Source: Juglans regia (Eukaryota > Streptophyta > Magnoliopsida > Fagales > Juglandaceae). Taken from it: 64,000 bases of DNA. Shown here one piece after another: positions 45,114-55,448 of this stretch (its first letter is position 1; every line of letters begins with the position of its first letter). The notes below the pieces were generated by a model. The model worked only from the letters and a program-made list of their open reading frames with translations. It had not been told where the DNA came from and ran no database searches. The stretch covers positions 28,600,558 through 28,664,557 of the forward strand of contig NC_049916.1 in assembly GCF_001411555.2 (NCBI RefSeq). The letters are read 5' to 3'. A program made the translations under genes and the position numbers.

Positions 45114-45914
45114 ATGTGCAAATCCAAGTTTCAAGGCGGGTTAGGCTTCAAAGATCTTAAGCTGTTTAATATAGCTTTTTTTGCAAAACAAGGTTGGAGG
45201 CTTGTTAATCAAACAGATTCTCTATTGCATCAAGTTTTAAAAGCAAGATATTTTTCCAAAACAAATTTTCTAGATTTTAAGCTTGGTTATAATCCTTTCT
45301 ATGCTTGGAGAGGCATATGGAAAGCAAGAACTCTCCTACTGCAGGGTTGTCAAAAGAGAGTGGGGGATAGAAAGACAATAAGGATTTGGCATGATCCATG
45401 GATTCCACGTTGCATAAATTTGATTCATGAGTAACATACGGTGGAAACGAATGAAGAGATACCTGAAACTGTGGATTCTCTTATTAGTCTGGAAACCAGA
45501 TGGTGGGACACTCGAAAAGTATAAGCTCTCTTCAATCCAATTTTAGCTGAGAAGATTCTGAAGATTGTGATTTGTCCAGTGGGGTATGAAGACAAGTGGA
45601 TGTGGACTGAGGAGAGGAGTGGTGAGTTCAGTGTTCAAAGTGTCTATAAACTGTTGCAAAACAGTGTTAATATTTCAGAAGGGGAGAGTTCTAATAGAAG
45701 TAATCTTAACAAGCTTTGGAAAGCAATTTGGAAGATGAAGTTACCATTGAAAATCAAGATCTTTGCATGGAAACTGTGCAAAGATTGTTTACCAACTTGC
45801 TTAAATCTACTAAAGAAACATGTGGACATTGATCCTAAATGTAGTATGTGTTATGAACAGGATGAGGATTTGGGGCATGCTATTGTCTATTGCTCTGAGT
45901 TGGTTAAATTTTGA
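45114..45914 (+). pseudogene. L1 ORF2 thumb/zf-RVT region
   Basis: Two open pieces. 45114-45434: FQGGLGFKDLKLFNIAFFAK, then GWRLVN and IWHDPWIPR. 45567-45914: DKWMWTEERSGEFSVQSVYK, LWKAIWKMKLPLKIKIFAWK and CSMCYEQDEDLGHAIVYC, the zf-RVT Cys/His set. Separated by stops. Confidence 0.8.
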
Positions 45915-46189
45915 AAATGTCATTTACCTATTTTATTTGATATACCACGAACTCTTTACTTTATTGATCTAATCCAATATGTGCAGAATATGGGTACTAT
46001 AGAGGAGTTGCAGAAATTCTTTTTAATAGCATGGAGTTTTTGGTTTAAGAGAAATAAAAAGATACATGATGATGTTTTACTTACTCCTAAACATGTTGTT
46101 GATCATGTTATTTTAGTACAAACTTGTTATACTTCTTTTCACAACAGAAGAACACAAATCAGATTAAATATAACTGCCATTGGAATCCT

Positions 46190-46678
46190 CCTACTGCAGG
46201 TTTTCTTAAATTTAATGTTGATGGTGCATTATTCTTTGATCAAAAGAAAGCAAGGATTGGTGTTATGCTTTGAGATGAAAGAGGGGACATTATCTTTGTA
46301 GCTAGTAAGGTGGAGTTCCATATTGAAGAGCCTGATACAATTGAGTTAGTGGCAGTGTTACGGGGTTTACAGTTATGTCTTTAGTCTGGTATCACAAAGC
46401 TACTGGTGGAATCAGATTGCAAGTTGTTAGTGGATGATCTGCAACAAGAGTCCTCACAAGCTGCATCACGACTATGAAACTTGGTCTTAGAAGTCAAAAG
46501 GTTGATGTCTTATTTTGATGTTTGTTTATGTAAGTATGTTAATCGTTTAGGGAATAGTGTTGCTCACAAGTTAGCGAGAATGGCTTGGAATGTTGATGAT
46601 TTGATTGTATGGGGGGATTTTGTACCTAAGTCTATTGCCCAAGTTATTTGGGTTGAGAAGATTTCTTGTAATCCTTGA
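46190..46678 (+). pseudogene. L1 RNase H domain, plus strand
   Basis: In pieces: FKFNVDGALFFDQKKARIGV (first Asp), DTIELVAVLRGLQLCL (Glu), KLLVESDCKLLVDDLQQESS (Asp) and VNRLGNSVAHKLARMAWNVD (last block). At least three stops break the frame. Similar in type to the plus-strand scraps at 3213 and 9321. Confidence 0.8.
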
Positions 46679-46889
46679 TGCAATATATGAAAGCCTTCTT
46701 ATTAAAAAAAAAACTTCGGGGGTAATTATTTTTTATAGATACAAAGCACTTCCTCTCTAGGACGTCCTGAGCTTGAGTAGAGGCCATAGTCTTTGTGTAG
46801 GGTTTTCTTTTCTTTCCCTTTCTCCTGTTTGCATGTTCTTTTATACTGTATGGAGGACAAGTTGGGAAAACTTTACTAGAGATTATCTC

Positions 46890-48060
46890 TCAATGAACAA
46901 GAACAAGAAGAGATCCAATTGGAGACCAACCACTTGGAAGATGCCATTTCAAAAGGAGCAAATGTTTGATTATGAAATTGCTCATGAAAAAATACGATAA
47001 TAAGGAAGCTTTCGAGCAAATCATGAAGAAGATATGGAAACTAGTGAAGCCAGTTAAGTTTCATGATTTTAACTCCACACTCATATTGCGGAATTTGTAG
47101 ATATAAGGGATAAAGATAGAATACAACGTGATGGCCCTTGGTCTTTTGATAAACAGTTAGTGATGATGATGGACTTTGATGGTGGACAACAAGTTCATCA
47201 AATCCGTATAACAGAGGCTCTATTCTAGGTGCGAATTTATGATCTTTCTTTGATGGCACGTAATGAATATGTGGGTCGCCTTATCGGAAGTTCGCTGGGT
47301 ATAGTGGAGGAGGTTGATCTGGAGAAAGGTGAAATGGCATGAGGGAATACATGCGTGTACGTGTTAAGCTTGATGTAACAAAGCCTTTGATGAGGAAAAA
47401 GAAGATCACTGTACGTACAAATGAATCATGCTGGGTTCATTTCACCTACGAAATACTCCCCAATTTCTGCTATTGTTGCGGACGATTAGGCCATGGTCAT
47501 CACGACTCTGAACATTGGCAACTATCAAAGGAGACTTTTGAAACTGAAGCATTCCTGAATGGTCAGTGGCTTCGTGCGGGACCTATAAGTGGATGAGGGT
47601 GGGGACAACAACCACTGAAAAAGGCGGTTGATCAAGAAATTATGGTAAGAAACACAATGCCGTAAATCAATCAATGGCAGGGATCAAATGTGGTAAAAAA
47701 CCAGGGCATTACAGATATTGGGGATGAAACTGCTACGGCTATTGGAATGACACAACAAATAAGGGGCCAGAATCCCGTGGAAGATAATTCTTGGTTGGAG
47801 AAGGATAGCGAGATTTCAGGGCGGAAGGTGATTGATTCCATGAACCATGATCAAAGGCCATCAGATGTTCAATTTATGGTAAGAGGAGTTTTAAGGAAAG
47901 ATACAGAAGTTACTAGCAATTTGGATATGGGCCGTGATGTTTCGGGCCCTAAAATAGATAAGTTTAATTTGGATGATAGCCCGCTTACCACATTGCTAAA
48001 ACAAAAAGGCCCACGTACTCAATGGAGAAGGAAGGATCAACAGTTGAAACAGACAGAATA
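46890..48060 (+). pseudogene. L1 ORF1-like protein, DUF4283 plus CCHC knuckle
   Basis: Frames in pieces: MNKNKKRSNWRPTTWKMP, then a DUF4283-like block (MKKIWKLVKPVKFHDF, DRIQRDGPWSFDKQLVMMMD, VRIYDLSLMARNEYVGRLIG). 47339-47596 gives MREYMRVRVKLDVTKPLMRK and the CCHC-type knuckle CYCCGRLGHGHHDSEHW. The variable tail is 47690-48061. A nucleic-acid-binding protein in the family. Confidence 0.75.
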
Positions 48061-48229
48061 GATCAACCTAAGCTCTCAGATAAAGAACAACAGGCAAAAA
48101 CGATAGGCTTCAGAGGATGGAGATGAACAAGGCAGATATCAGAAACGTCAAAACCAGGATACAAACAAGGCTTATGGTGCAGAGGAGAAAGATGAGTTAT
48201 TGGTAATGGTTGTCTCACAACCCTGCCGA

Positions 48230-48945
48230 GCATAATGAAAATTTTAAGCTAGAATTTCCTTGGGCTTGGGAACCCACGCGGAATTCGTACACTCCACGAC
48301 ATTGTCACGAAGGAAGATCCCGATGTACTACTCATTCAAGAGACAAAGTTGAAAGCTCATGTTATGGAAATCTATATCATCTCGGATTCCCTAGTTGCTT
48401 GGTTGTTGACAGTGATGGTGGAAGCGGTGGTCTTGCGTTGGTGTGGAAGGAAGTATTGTTTTGACTGTGCTAAATTATTCTAAATATCATATTCATGCGT
48501 TACTGGTCACTTATGATGTTAATAAAACTAAGTCGTATCTGACGGGTGTTTATGGGCACCTTGACATGGCTAGTAGAAGGGAGACTTGGAGTTTGATCAG
48601 GACTTTAATTAGTGTATATGGGAAATCATGTCTTGTTTTTGGGGATTTTAATGAACTGTTGAATGTTAATGAGAAGTGGGGTGGGAAGGAAAGACCAGAG
48701 CAGCAATTGCTTTGATTTTGTGAAGTACTTAGTGAGTGTGATTTAAGGGATTTGGGGTTTGTTGGAACTCCATATACTTGGTGTAATAAGAGGCAAGGGA
48801 CTGCTAGCATTAGTGAAAGGTTGGATCGTTTCCTTGCAAATCCTCAATGGTGCCAATCGTTCCCCAATGCATCTGTTACGCATGGAAGTGTTGCTTATTC
48901 AGACCATATTCCCTTATGGTTGGAAACTGATGGAGTTTATGTAGT
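48230..48945 (+). pseudogene. L1 endonuclease domain, plus strand
   Basis: RNSYTPRHCHEGRSRCT-like start is shifted. 48443-48715 gives YLTGVYGHLDMASRRETWSL and KSCLVFGDFNELLNVNEKWG (catalytic GDFN). 48752-48930 gives GFVGTPYTWCNKRQGTASIS, ERLDRFLANPQWCQSFPNAS and YSDHIPLWL (catalytic SDH). Frameshifts at about 48460 and 48716. Confidence 0.82.
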
Positions 48946-49022
48946 GATAAAAAGAGCAGTTAACTCTAGAAATCTAAGAGTATTGCAAGAACCTTTTTTT
49001 AGCTTCGGATCAAAGAGGCTCG

Positions 49023-50128
49023 ATGGAGACAGCAACAAATATCAATTGCAGAGTAACTGGACAGATCAATGAGGAACTATCAAAGCAGCACACTGAGGAG
49101 GAGGTCTCATTAGCACTCAAGCAAATGCATCCTAGCAAGGCCCCTGGGCTAGATGGTATGTCCCCTATCTTTTTCCAAAAATATTGGAATATTATTGGAA
49201 AATCTGTTATTGTTGCTACTCTACTTGCTCTAAATTTTGATGACTTTCCTTATGCTTTGAACCCTACTTTCATCACTTTGATTCCAAAGAAAAAATCTCA
49301 TATGAAAAATGATGATTTTCGCCCTATAAGCCTCTGCAATGTCACTTATAAACTCATATCCAAAGTGATTGCGAATAGGCTGAAGCAGTTTCTGCCTTGT
49401 ATTATTAATGAGTCTCAGTATGTTTTTGTCCCGGGTAGATTCATAACTGATAATGTCCTCATTGCCTATGAGCTTATTCATTATTTAAGACAAAAGAGGA
49501 AGGGGAAAAAGGTTACATGTCTCTCAAATTGGACATGTGCAAAGCCTATGATACAGTCGAATGGAATTTTTTGGAACAAATCTTGACTAAATTAGGCTTC
49601 GAGGTGAAGCTGGCCCAGATGATCATGAAATGTATTAGAACAGTATCTTTTTCTATTCTGATCAATGGTGAACCTGAAGGGCCTATTTTCCCAAGTAGAG
49701 GACTAAGACAAGGGGACCCTCTATCCCTTTATCTCTTTCTTCTTTGCACTAAGGGGCTTATTCATTTGCTTAAATAAGCTGGTAGGAATCAAGTTGTGCC
49801 TGGAATTTAGATTTGTAGAGGGGCTCTTACACTAAACCATTTGTTGTTTAAGGATGATAGTGTGATTTTTTGTAAAGCAGATCCTTCCACTAATAAGAAT
49901 ATACAAGACTTGTTGGATCAGTATGAACATGCGTCAGGGCAGAAAATTAATAGAGATAAAACATCAATGATGTTTAGTAAAAATGTCATAGATGCTGTTA
50001 AAGAAGAAGTTTTGTCTTTGTGGGGTGGTGGTAATGTTTTGCAGTATGAAAAGTACTTAAGTCTTCCTCCCATAGTTGGAAAATCAAAGTCTAATGCTTT
50101 CTCTAGTATAAAATGTAGAATTTGGTAG
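49023..50128 (+). pseudogene. L1 reverse transcriptase, plus strand
   Basis: 49023-49586: EEEVSLALKQMHPSKAPGLD, FRPISLCNVTYKLISKVIAN and FVPGRFITDNVLIAYELI. 49517-49777: SLKLDMCKAYDTVEWNFLEQ (first Asp) and RGLRQGDPLSLYLFLL. 49841-50128: MLFKDDSVIFCKADP, where the usual FADD is FKDD, then QKINRDKTSMMFSKNV. About 350 residues between stops and shifts. The sequence between the endonuclease (48945) and this point is shorter than normal, so the linker is deleted. Confidence 0.85.
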
Positions 50129-50200
50129 AAATTATAGACCTGACAGGAAAAACAGCTTTGTCAAGGTGGTAAAGAAGTTCTTTTTAAAGCGGTGGCCATA

Positions 50201-51221
50201 AGGGAGACAAGGCAGCCTCTGGCCCGACCCGTCTCCTTGGTTCGCTGGGAGGTAGGTTGTTCAGGCAGTCTGTAATTGGACCCGCTCTCGCTTGTTGATA
50301 CTTATGAGGAAGGTAAGTCTTCGTCTTTGAGTAGTTAAGGACTACTCGCACTCCATCAGTGAGGGGTCGGAATGCCTTAAGCTAAATTGTCCATTTGCCC
50401 CCCCGAGGAGGTAATTTGGACAGCAATGTCGTTGATCCGCTCCTTCGCCATGATGGGGGTCAAGGTAAGTATTCAAGTAGCCTCGAGGTTGGACCTGCTC
50501 TCTGTCGCAGAAGGCACAAGGTGGCCTTTGGCTCAACCTGTCCCTTTGTTTCCCGCGAGAGGTAAGTTGTTCGGGTAGTCTGCTACTGGACTCATTCCCA
50601 TATGTTAACACCTTAGGGAAATGTAAGTTTGGGTTAGGCTGGCACTAATCACACACTTCTTCGTAGCTGAGGTCAGGGTAAATTATTCGGGTAGTCGTAG
50701 GGCTGGTCCCGCTCTCTGTCGCGGGGAGACAAGGCGGCATCTAGCTCAACATGTCTCCTTGGTCTGTGGAGATGTAGGTTGTTTGGGCAGTCTGCTACTG
50801 GACCCGCTCCCGCTTGTTGACACTAACGAGGAATGTAAGCCTTTCCCTTCGGGTAGCTGAGGACTGACCCGCACTCCTTTGCGGGAGGGATAAAACAACA
50901 TTAGGCATTACACTCATCCCTTTTGTACCCAGCGGGGGAGGTAATTCAGATAGCGATGTGGCTGGTCCACTCCTTCACCGCGACGGGGGTTGCGGTATTT
51001 TTTCGGGTCGTTTGGGGGCTGGTCCCGCTCTCCCAGATGAGGAGGTTAAGCCTCCTACTCACCTATCATCTTTCGTGGGGAAGTAGGTTGTTCAGACAGT
51101 TTAGGACTGGACCCGCCCTCGCCCATTGATATTGCTGGAAATGGTAAGTTTGGGTCAGACTGACGCTGATCCCACACTTCGTTGTGGCGGAGATTGTGAT
51201 AAGATTTTTGGGTAGTCTTGA
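50201..51221. repeat. Satellite-like tandem array, left part
   Basis: Four or so diverged units of roughly 220-310 bp. Recurrent words: GGTCCCGCTCTCTGTCGCGG (about 50709; variants at about 50490 and 51021), GAGGTAGGTTGTTC-GG-AGTCTG (50250, 50563, 50768, 51085), CTGGACCCGCTCTCGCTTGTTGA variants (50277, 50800, 51110) and CACACTTCGT / GCACTCC words. Within each unit shorter half-units (GGTAAGT, TTCGGGTAGTC) recur. GC-rich and non-coding. Bounded left by L1 at 50200, right by a hAT-related insertion. It continues at 52097-52345. Confidence 0.8.
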
Positions 51222-52096
51222 CAAGCTTTTGAATTTAGTTTTGTATCGGCCAATATGATCGAAATATGCCATACCAGCCGAGTAGTTGGTACAGAGAAGA
51301 CCCTTGTTTCGTACCAGTACGAGTTTCGGCCATATAGATGTGTTTCAACCAGTACCGGTTGATATATCGGATTTCGGTTGGAATGTATTTTGAGTTACTT
51401 CTTTTTATTTCTTCTTCTGTATTCTTTGATTTTTGGCCTCAACACTTCATATAGGATAGAGAAATAGAGAGGGAGTGGATACTGTCATGATCGAGAACGG
51501 GGCCTTGTGAGAGAAAGGAACCGATGCGTGGGATTAGAGGGAGGGAGAGAGGACGATGTGGGGCTTATTCCATGGTGGTTGATGGCTGAGTATGGTTTGA
51601 GAGGGAATGACTTGTGGCCTGAAGTGGTACTTTCCTGGCGAAACTCACAGAGAAATGAAGAGAGAGACGTCTGTGTGTTGGGTGCAAAGAAGAAAAAAAC
51701 AGAAAATAGAAAAAAATCGTGGGAGAGAAGCGTGGGGAGGAGATAAATATTGGGAGAAGACAAAGAGAGATAGAGAGGGCACGTATGGGGCAGAGAGAAC
51801 CTGCAAAATGTGTTATAAAGGGTTGCAAATATCAAGGAAATCTAGTGCAGGATTTGCTTTTTTTTTTTTAAAAGTGAATTTTCTTTTATTTTTTTTAGAT
51901 ATAAAAGATATATTCTATTTATATGAACCATAAAATGAATAGAAATTTTATCTTTTTGTAGTTTATGCGAGTATATATATATATATATATAATTTATTTA
52001 TGTGTAAGACTATTCAGAAACGGTACACGAAATGATACCGATATCGAAATATTTCATTTTAGTGCCTCCACCGAAACGATATTTAAAACTTTGAGC
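51222..52096. mobile_element. hAT-MITE-related insertion in the array
   Basis: The right end, reverse-complemented, reads CAAAGTTTTAAATATCG and the left end CAAGCTTTTGAAT; both resemble the CAATGTTTTGAATACCG end of the MITE at 32755. Shared inner words include GTACCAGTACGAG, ATATCGG and GAAATATTTC. The array is continuous across it. Flanking AGTCTTGA and AGCCTCGG could be a diverged 8-bp duplication. The interior (51450-51960) is GA-rich and AT-rich and non-coding, with an (AT)n run at 51973-51991. Confidence 0.55.
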
Positions 52097-52345
52097 CTCG
52101 GGGTTAGACCTGCTCTCCGTCGTGGGAGACAATGTGGACTTTGGCTCAACCTAACCTTTCGGCCCCCCGGGAGGTACATTGTTTGGATAGTCTGTAACAT
52201 GACGTGCTCCCACCTGTTGATGCTCATGAGGAAGGTAAGTTTTTGTATTCGGGTGGCAAAGGGCTGACTCACACTCCTCCGTAGGCGGGACAAAGTAGTC
52301 TCTGGCATGACTCATCCCTTTGGTGTCCCAGGGGAGGTAAACAAT
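52097..52345. repeat. Satellite-like tandem array, right part
   Basis: One more unit: GCCTCGGGGTTAGACCTGCTC, CCGTCGTGGGAGACAA, then GGGAGGTACATTGTTTGGATAGTCTG, GACGTGCTCCCACCTGTTGATGC and CACACTCCTCCGTAGGCGGG. It is followed at 52350-52425 by two short units of about 30 bp (GAGATTACGTTGATGGAGAT). Confidence 0.75.
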
Positions 52346-52524
52346 CGATGAAAACTTTGATAATAGAGATTACGTTGATGGAGATTCTGTTGTTGGAGAT
52401 TACGTTGATGAAGATTCTATTACGTTCCTGAAACTTGACATTGAAACACAACACCTTTTCCATCAGGATTTGTAGCATATGCATGAAAACATAAATTTAC
52501 AATAATTAAGCTAGCTTTAGCAAT

Positions 52525-53019
52525 AAAATTTTCATAGGTGTTCGAAATTTCATGGGAGCAGCAGCTCGTTTCCTTGGGAGTCTCAGAGTTTGTGGAGCCC
52601 GAGCGATCGGTGGTGGTGACCACGTAGGGGCCTTCCCATTAGGGGCTCAGCTTTCCCTCATCTCGCTTTGTTGTTCCTATTTCTTTGAGTACGAGGTCTC
52701 CGACTTTGAATGCTCTTGGACGCACTTGTTTGTTGAAACATCGCTCGGCCCTCCTTTTGTTGGTGGTGGTTCTTACCTCTACCTCCAATCTGACTTCTTC
52801 CAACAAATCAAGTTGTTCTTCTAGCCGCCTGTCATTGGAGTCTTGCTCGAAGTGCTGAACTCTGTAGGTGGGGATCCCGATTTCTACTGGCAGAATCGCC
52901 TCGTGGCTATAAGTGAGGGTGAAAGGAGTTTCCCCTATCAATGTCTTGTCGACGAATTGAAAGTTTGAAGTAGGTGTGGTGCACTGTCCTAAAAAATCAT
53001 GCCTTTCTTTAAACAACAA
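52525..53019 (-). pseudogene. Integrase C-terminal region of the Tat element
   Basis: GETPFTLTYSHEAILPVEIG is the hallmark block after the integrase core. Then the Arg/Glu-rich stretch (EEVRLEVEVRTTTNKRRAER), FNKQVRPRAFKVGDLVLKEI and GKLSP followed, after a shift, by WEGP-like and SGSTNSETP to about 52525. The core with the catalytic D,D,E is missing. Confidence 0.8.
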
Positions 53020-53249
53020 GAATTTACCGTATTCAAGTAGCGAATTACAAAATAAGGGGAGATGGAGCCTTTATCCAGGGAGCTTTTGCTTGCTTTTGCC
53101 TACTTTGCCTTTGCCTCTAGGACCATGCACTCTCCCGCTTCCCCTCAAGCCGGGCAGGGCGAGTCATAGACTAAGGCCAGCCAGGGCTCCTTAAGCGGTG
53201 CATGCCCTACTCTCTCCTAAAAGTGCCGTTCAAGATGACTCAACCATTT

Positions 53250-53741
53250 TTCTGCTTCAGTTCTTGGAAGTAACATTCCCTTGCCAGGACCTATTCGCCT
53301 TGGATTTCTCCCACTCCATGGTGGGGATCCTGAACTTCGGTGGCAATGGCACATCCATTACTTCTTTCGTGTAGGGTAGACCAGTGCATGTGAGCAGTCG
53401 ATCTACCGATGATGATGTGCCCACTTCTTTGCAATCACTTTGTATTTCCCTTTGAGATTATGGAGCTCGTCTTGCATGATCTTCCTCTCCTCCTCCATAT
53501 TCGCTCCAGCTCCTGCGTTTTGGGACTCCACGTGTTCGCTATTATTGGGCTTCGCCTCTTCGTTTTGTCCTTGTTGAGGTTTCCTGAGCTCTTCATTCTC
53601 CTTGCGAAATTTTTGCACTTCGCCGGTTAACTTTGTTACCCAGTCCTCCATAGCTTTCAATTTCATCTCCATGAAAACTTCCTCTATGTCCCTCTCGAGG
53701 TTTCTGGAACGGGTTGTCACAGGCATACGAAGTACACGCAA
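53250..53741 (-). pseudogene. Gag N-terminus of the second Tat element
   Basis: MPVTTRSRNLERDIEEVFME, then a charged coil (VQKFRKENEELRKPQQGQNE) and DELHNLKGKYKVIAKKWAHH, in the same arrangement as 20124-19786. The segment left of 53403 matches the start of the Gag core (compare 19690-19800). Confidence 0.7.
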
Positions 53742-53771
53742 GATCTACCAGGATCCCACAGACGGTACTAT

Positions 53772-54465
53772 TGTTAACGTCGTGTTTCATACGCAATTGA
53801 GCCAGATTCTAGCAACTTAGGTCTTCAAAATTGGGCCTACGAAAACGAAGAAGAAATCAACTGGGAAATGGCAGCCTTGAGACCAGGGAGTGTCTGATGC
53901 CAAAGTCAATAGAGTATTTTGAAAAGTTTGTAAATAATGAAAGAATTTAGAGACCCAAGAAGTGAGAGAGTTTTTTTGTACATGAAAATTGTTATTTATA
54001 CCAAGAGTCTGAGAGGATAGATCGTGTCTGTCTCTGCGGAGCCTGTGTCCTTTTTACTGTTCATTTTGTCAGAGTCTTTTAATGCGACGTGCCTCTGCGA
54101 TTACTTTATTAATGTGGCGTGTTGCTAGGGTAATTGTGCCATTAATGTGGCTTGACTTCCTGATCGTTTTATTCTGCAAGTCTTATTGGCCGTTCGTCGA
54201 TATTTCCTAATTAGAAGATCAAATGTTCTTTATCTTTCTCGTTCTGCCCTGTACGAGTGCCCATAGGCGAGATGCTGCCGAGTGGCATCAGACCTATCTG
54301 TCTCATCAGCTATTATTGCTTACTTTCCCTTGCAGGTGAGTTGCTTTATGGGCAAGTTTGGGCTCTAGGGCCGAGTATCGGAGTGAAGTCCATTACTCTC
54401 GACCGAGTGCTTAGTGGGCTTATGAGTTTGGGAAAAATTCCCTTATAGTTTTCATAGGCCCAATT
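53772..54465 (-). repeat. LTR of the second Tat element (inner)
   Basis: Starts TGTTAACGTCGTGTTTCATACG, related to 14577 and 54500. It contains a 54256 GAGATGCTGCCGAGTGG segment and a TTCCCTTATAG end region. A primer-site complement (GATCCCACAGACGGTA) stands just left of its start. Confidence 0.7.
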
Positions 54466-54499
54466 ATGAGTGAGGGGGGAATCCCACAGACGACGCTAC

Positions 54500-55295
54500 T
54501 GTTAACGTTGTGTTTCATACGCCTTTGGGCCAAGTTCCAACAACTCAAGTCTTCAAAACTGGGTATGCAAAAACGAAGAAGAAAACAATTAGGAGAGGGA
54601 AGCCTTGGAGTTGGGGAGTCTCCGATACCAAAGTCAGTAGAGTATTTTGGAAGTTTGTAAATAATAAGAGAGTCTAGAGACTCAAGAAGCGAGAGAGCTT
54701 TTTTGTAACTGAAAATTATTATTTATACCAGAAGTCTGGAAGGACAAATCATGCTTGCCCCTGTGAAGCCTATGTCCTTTTTACTGTTCCTTTTATTAGA
54801 GTCCTTTAATGGCATGCCTCTGAGATGACGTCATTAATGTGGCGTGTTGCTCGAGTAATGGTGCCGTAAGTAGAGTATTTTGAAAGTTTATAAATAATAA
54901 GAGAGTCTAGAAACCCGAGAAGCGAGAGAGCTTTTTCATACCAGAAAATTGTTATTTATATCGGAAGTCTGGAAGGACAAATCATGCTTGCCCTTGTGGA
55001 GCCCATGTCCTTTTTACTGTTATTTTTATCAGAGTCTTTTAATGCGGCTTGTCTCTGCGACGGCGTCATTAATGTGGCGTGTTGCTCGAGTAATGGTGTC
55101 GTACCCGTTAAAACCTGTATGAGTCCCCATGAGTGGGATGCGGTCAAGTGGTGTCATACCATTCAGTCCTATCAACCATCATTATTTACTTTTTTTTATA
55201 AGTGAGTTACTTCGTGGGTAAGTTTGGACTTTAGGGCCAAGTATCGAGACGAAACCCATTAATCTCAGCCAAGCGCTTAGTGATGAGCGGGGGAA
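54500..55295 (-). repeat. Second LTR copy with a 233-bp internal duplication
   Basis: Starts TGTTAACGTTGTGTTTCATACG, again preceded by a primer-site complement (ATCCCACAGACGACGCTAC). The segment 54636-54868 is repeated at 54869-55101. It ends near 55295 at GTGATGAGCGGGGG without a clear CA terminus. Confidence 0.7.
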
Positions 55296-55448
55296 ATCCA
55301 ACTCCTATCCTTCCGAATTTTGACACAATATAATCGACTTGTTATACTAATTTACATAGAACACCTGGGGGGTTTCCTGGCAAGTATTAGCCCATAGCCC
55401 AAGTTCCGTAGGCATTAATGTTAATTGCATTCCAGGGGAGGGAGAGAG
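55296..55448 (+). promoter_or_regulatory. Proximal promoter and leader of ISPD
   Basis: About 150 bp between the Tat LTR end and the ISPD ATG. A weak TATA-like ACAATATAATC lies at 55325-55335. The leader ends in GGGAGGGAGAGAG/ATGG. Confidence 0.4.

Larger units (their letters stand above)
44685..46712 (+). mobile_element. 5'-truncated L1 (plus strand)
   Basis: The homology starts at the RT catalytic block (GDDSASF near 44695) and runs through GQKLNMEKTSMVLSRNVSDD, the thumb (YLSLPPMIGRKKFTALSKIK), zf-RVT (45114-45434, 45567-45914), linker (45981-46301) and RNase H (about 46200-46678) to a 10-A run at 46703-46712. 5' truncation is normal for L1. Stops and shifts occur throughout. I could not find a convincing TSD. 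The point of truncation is close to the start of the complex I gene on the other strand. Confidence 0.82.
46713..50200 (+). mobile_element. 3'-truncated L1 (plus strand)
   Basis: Follows the first L1 head to tail. ORF1-like region (46890-48060) with a DUF4283-type domain and CCHC knuckle, endonuclease (48230-48920), RT (49023-50128) and the start of the thumb (QEKQLCQGGKEVLFKAVAI) up to 50200, where it is cut by the satellite-like array. Degenerate throughout. The two neighbouring L1s overlap only in the RT thumb, so they are two separate insertions, not one rearranged element. Confidence 0.8.
52525..55295 (-). mobile_element. Second Tat-lineage element, internally deleted, with tandem LTRs
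   Basis: Minus strand. Right to left: LTR 54500 to about 55295, a 35-bp scrap with a primer site, LTR 53772 to about 54465, primer site, gag N-terminus (53741 to about 53250), a stretch without homology (53020-53240), integrase C-terminal part (53019-52525). Gag is joined almost directly to integrase, so protease, RT and RNase H were deleted. The tandem array at 50201-52345 lies on its 3' side, where Tat elements often hold tandem repeats, so the array may belong to this element. Its 3' LTR is not found. Confidence 0.7.

Noticed and set aside
50342..51272. Short frames inside the tandem array
   Set aside because: They change frame from unit to unit and follow the repeat period, so they are not genes.
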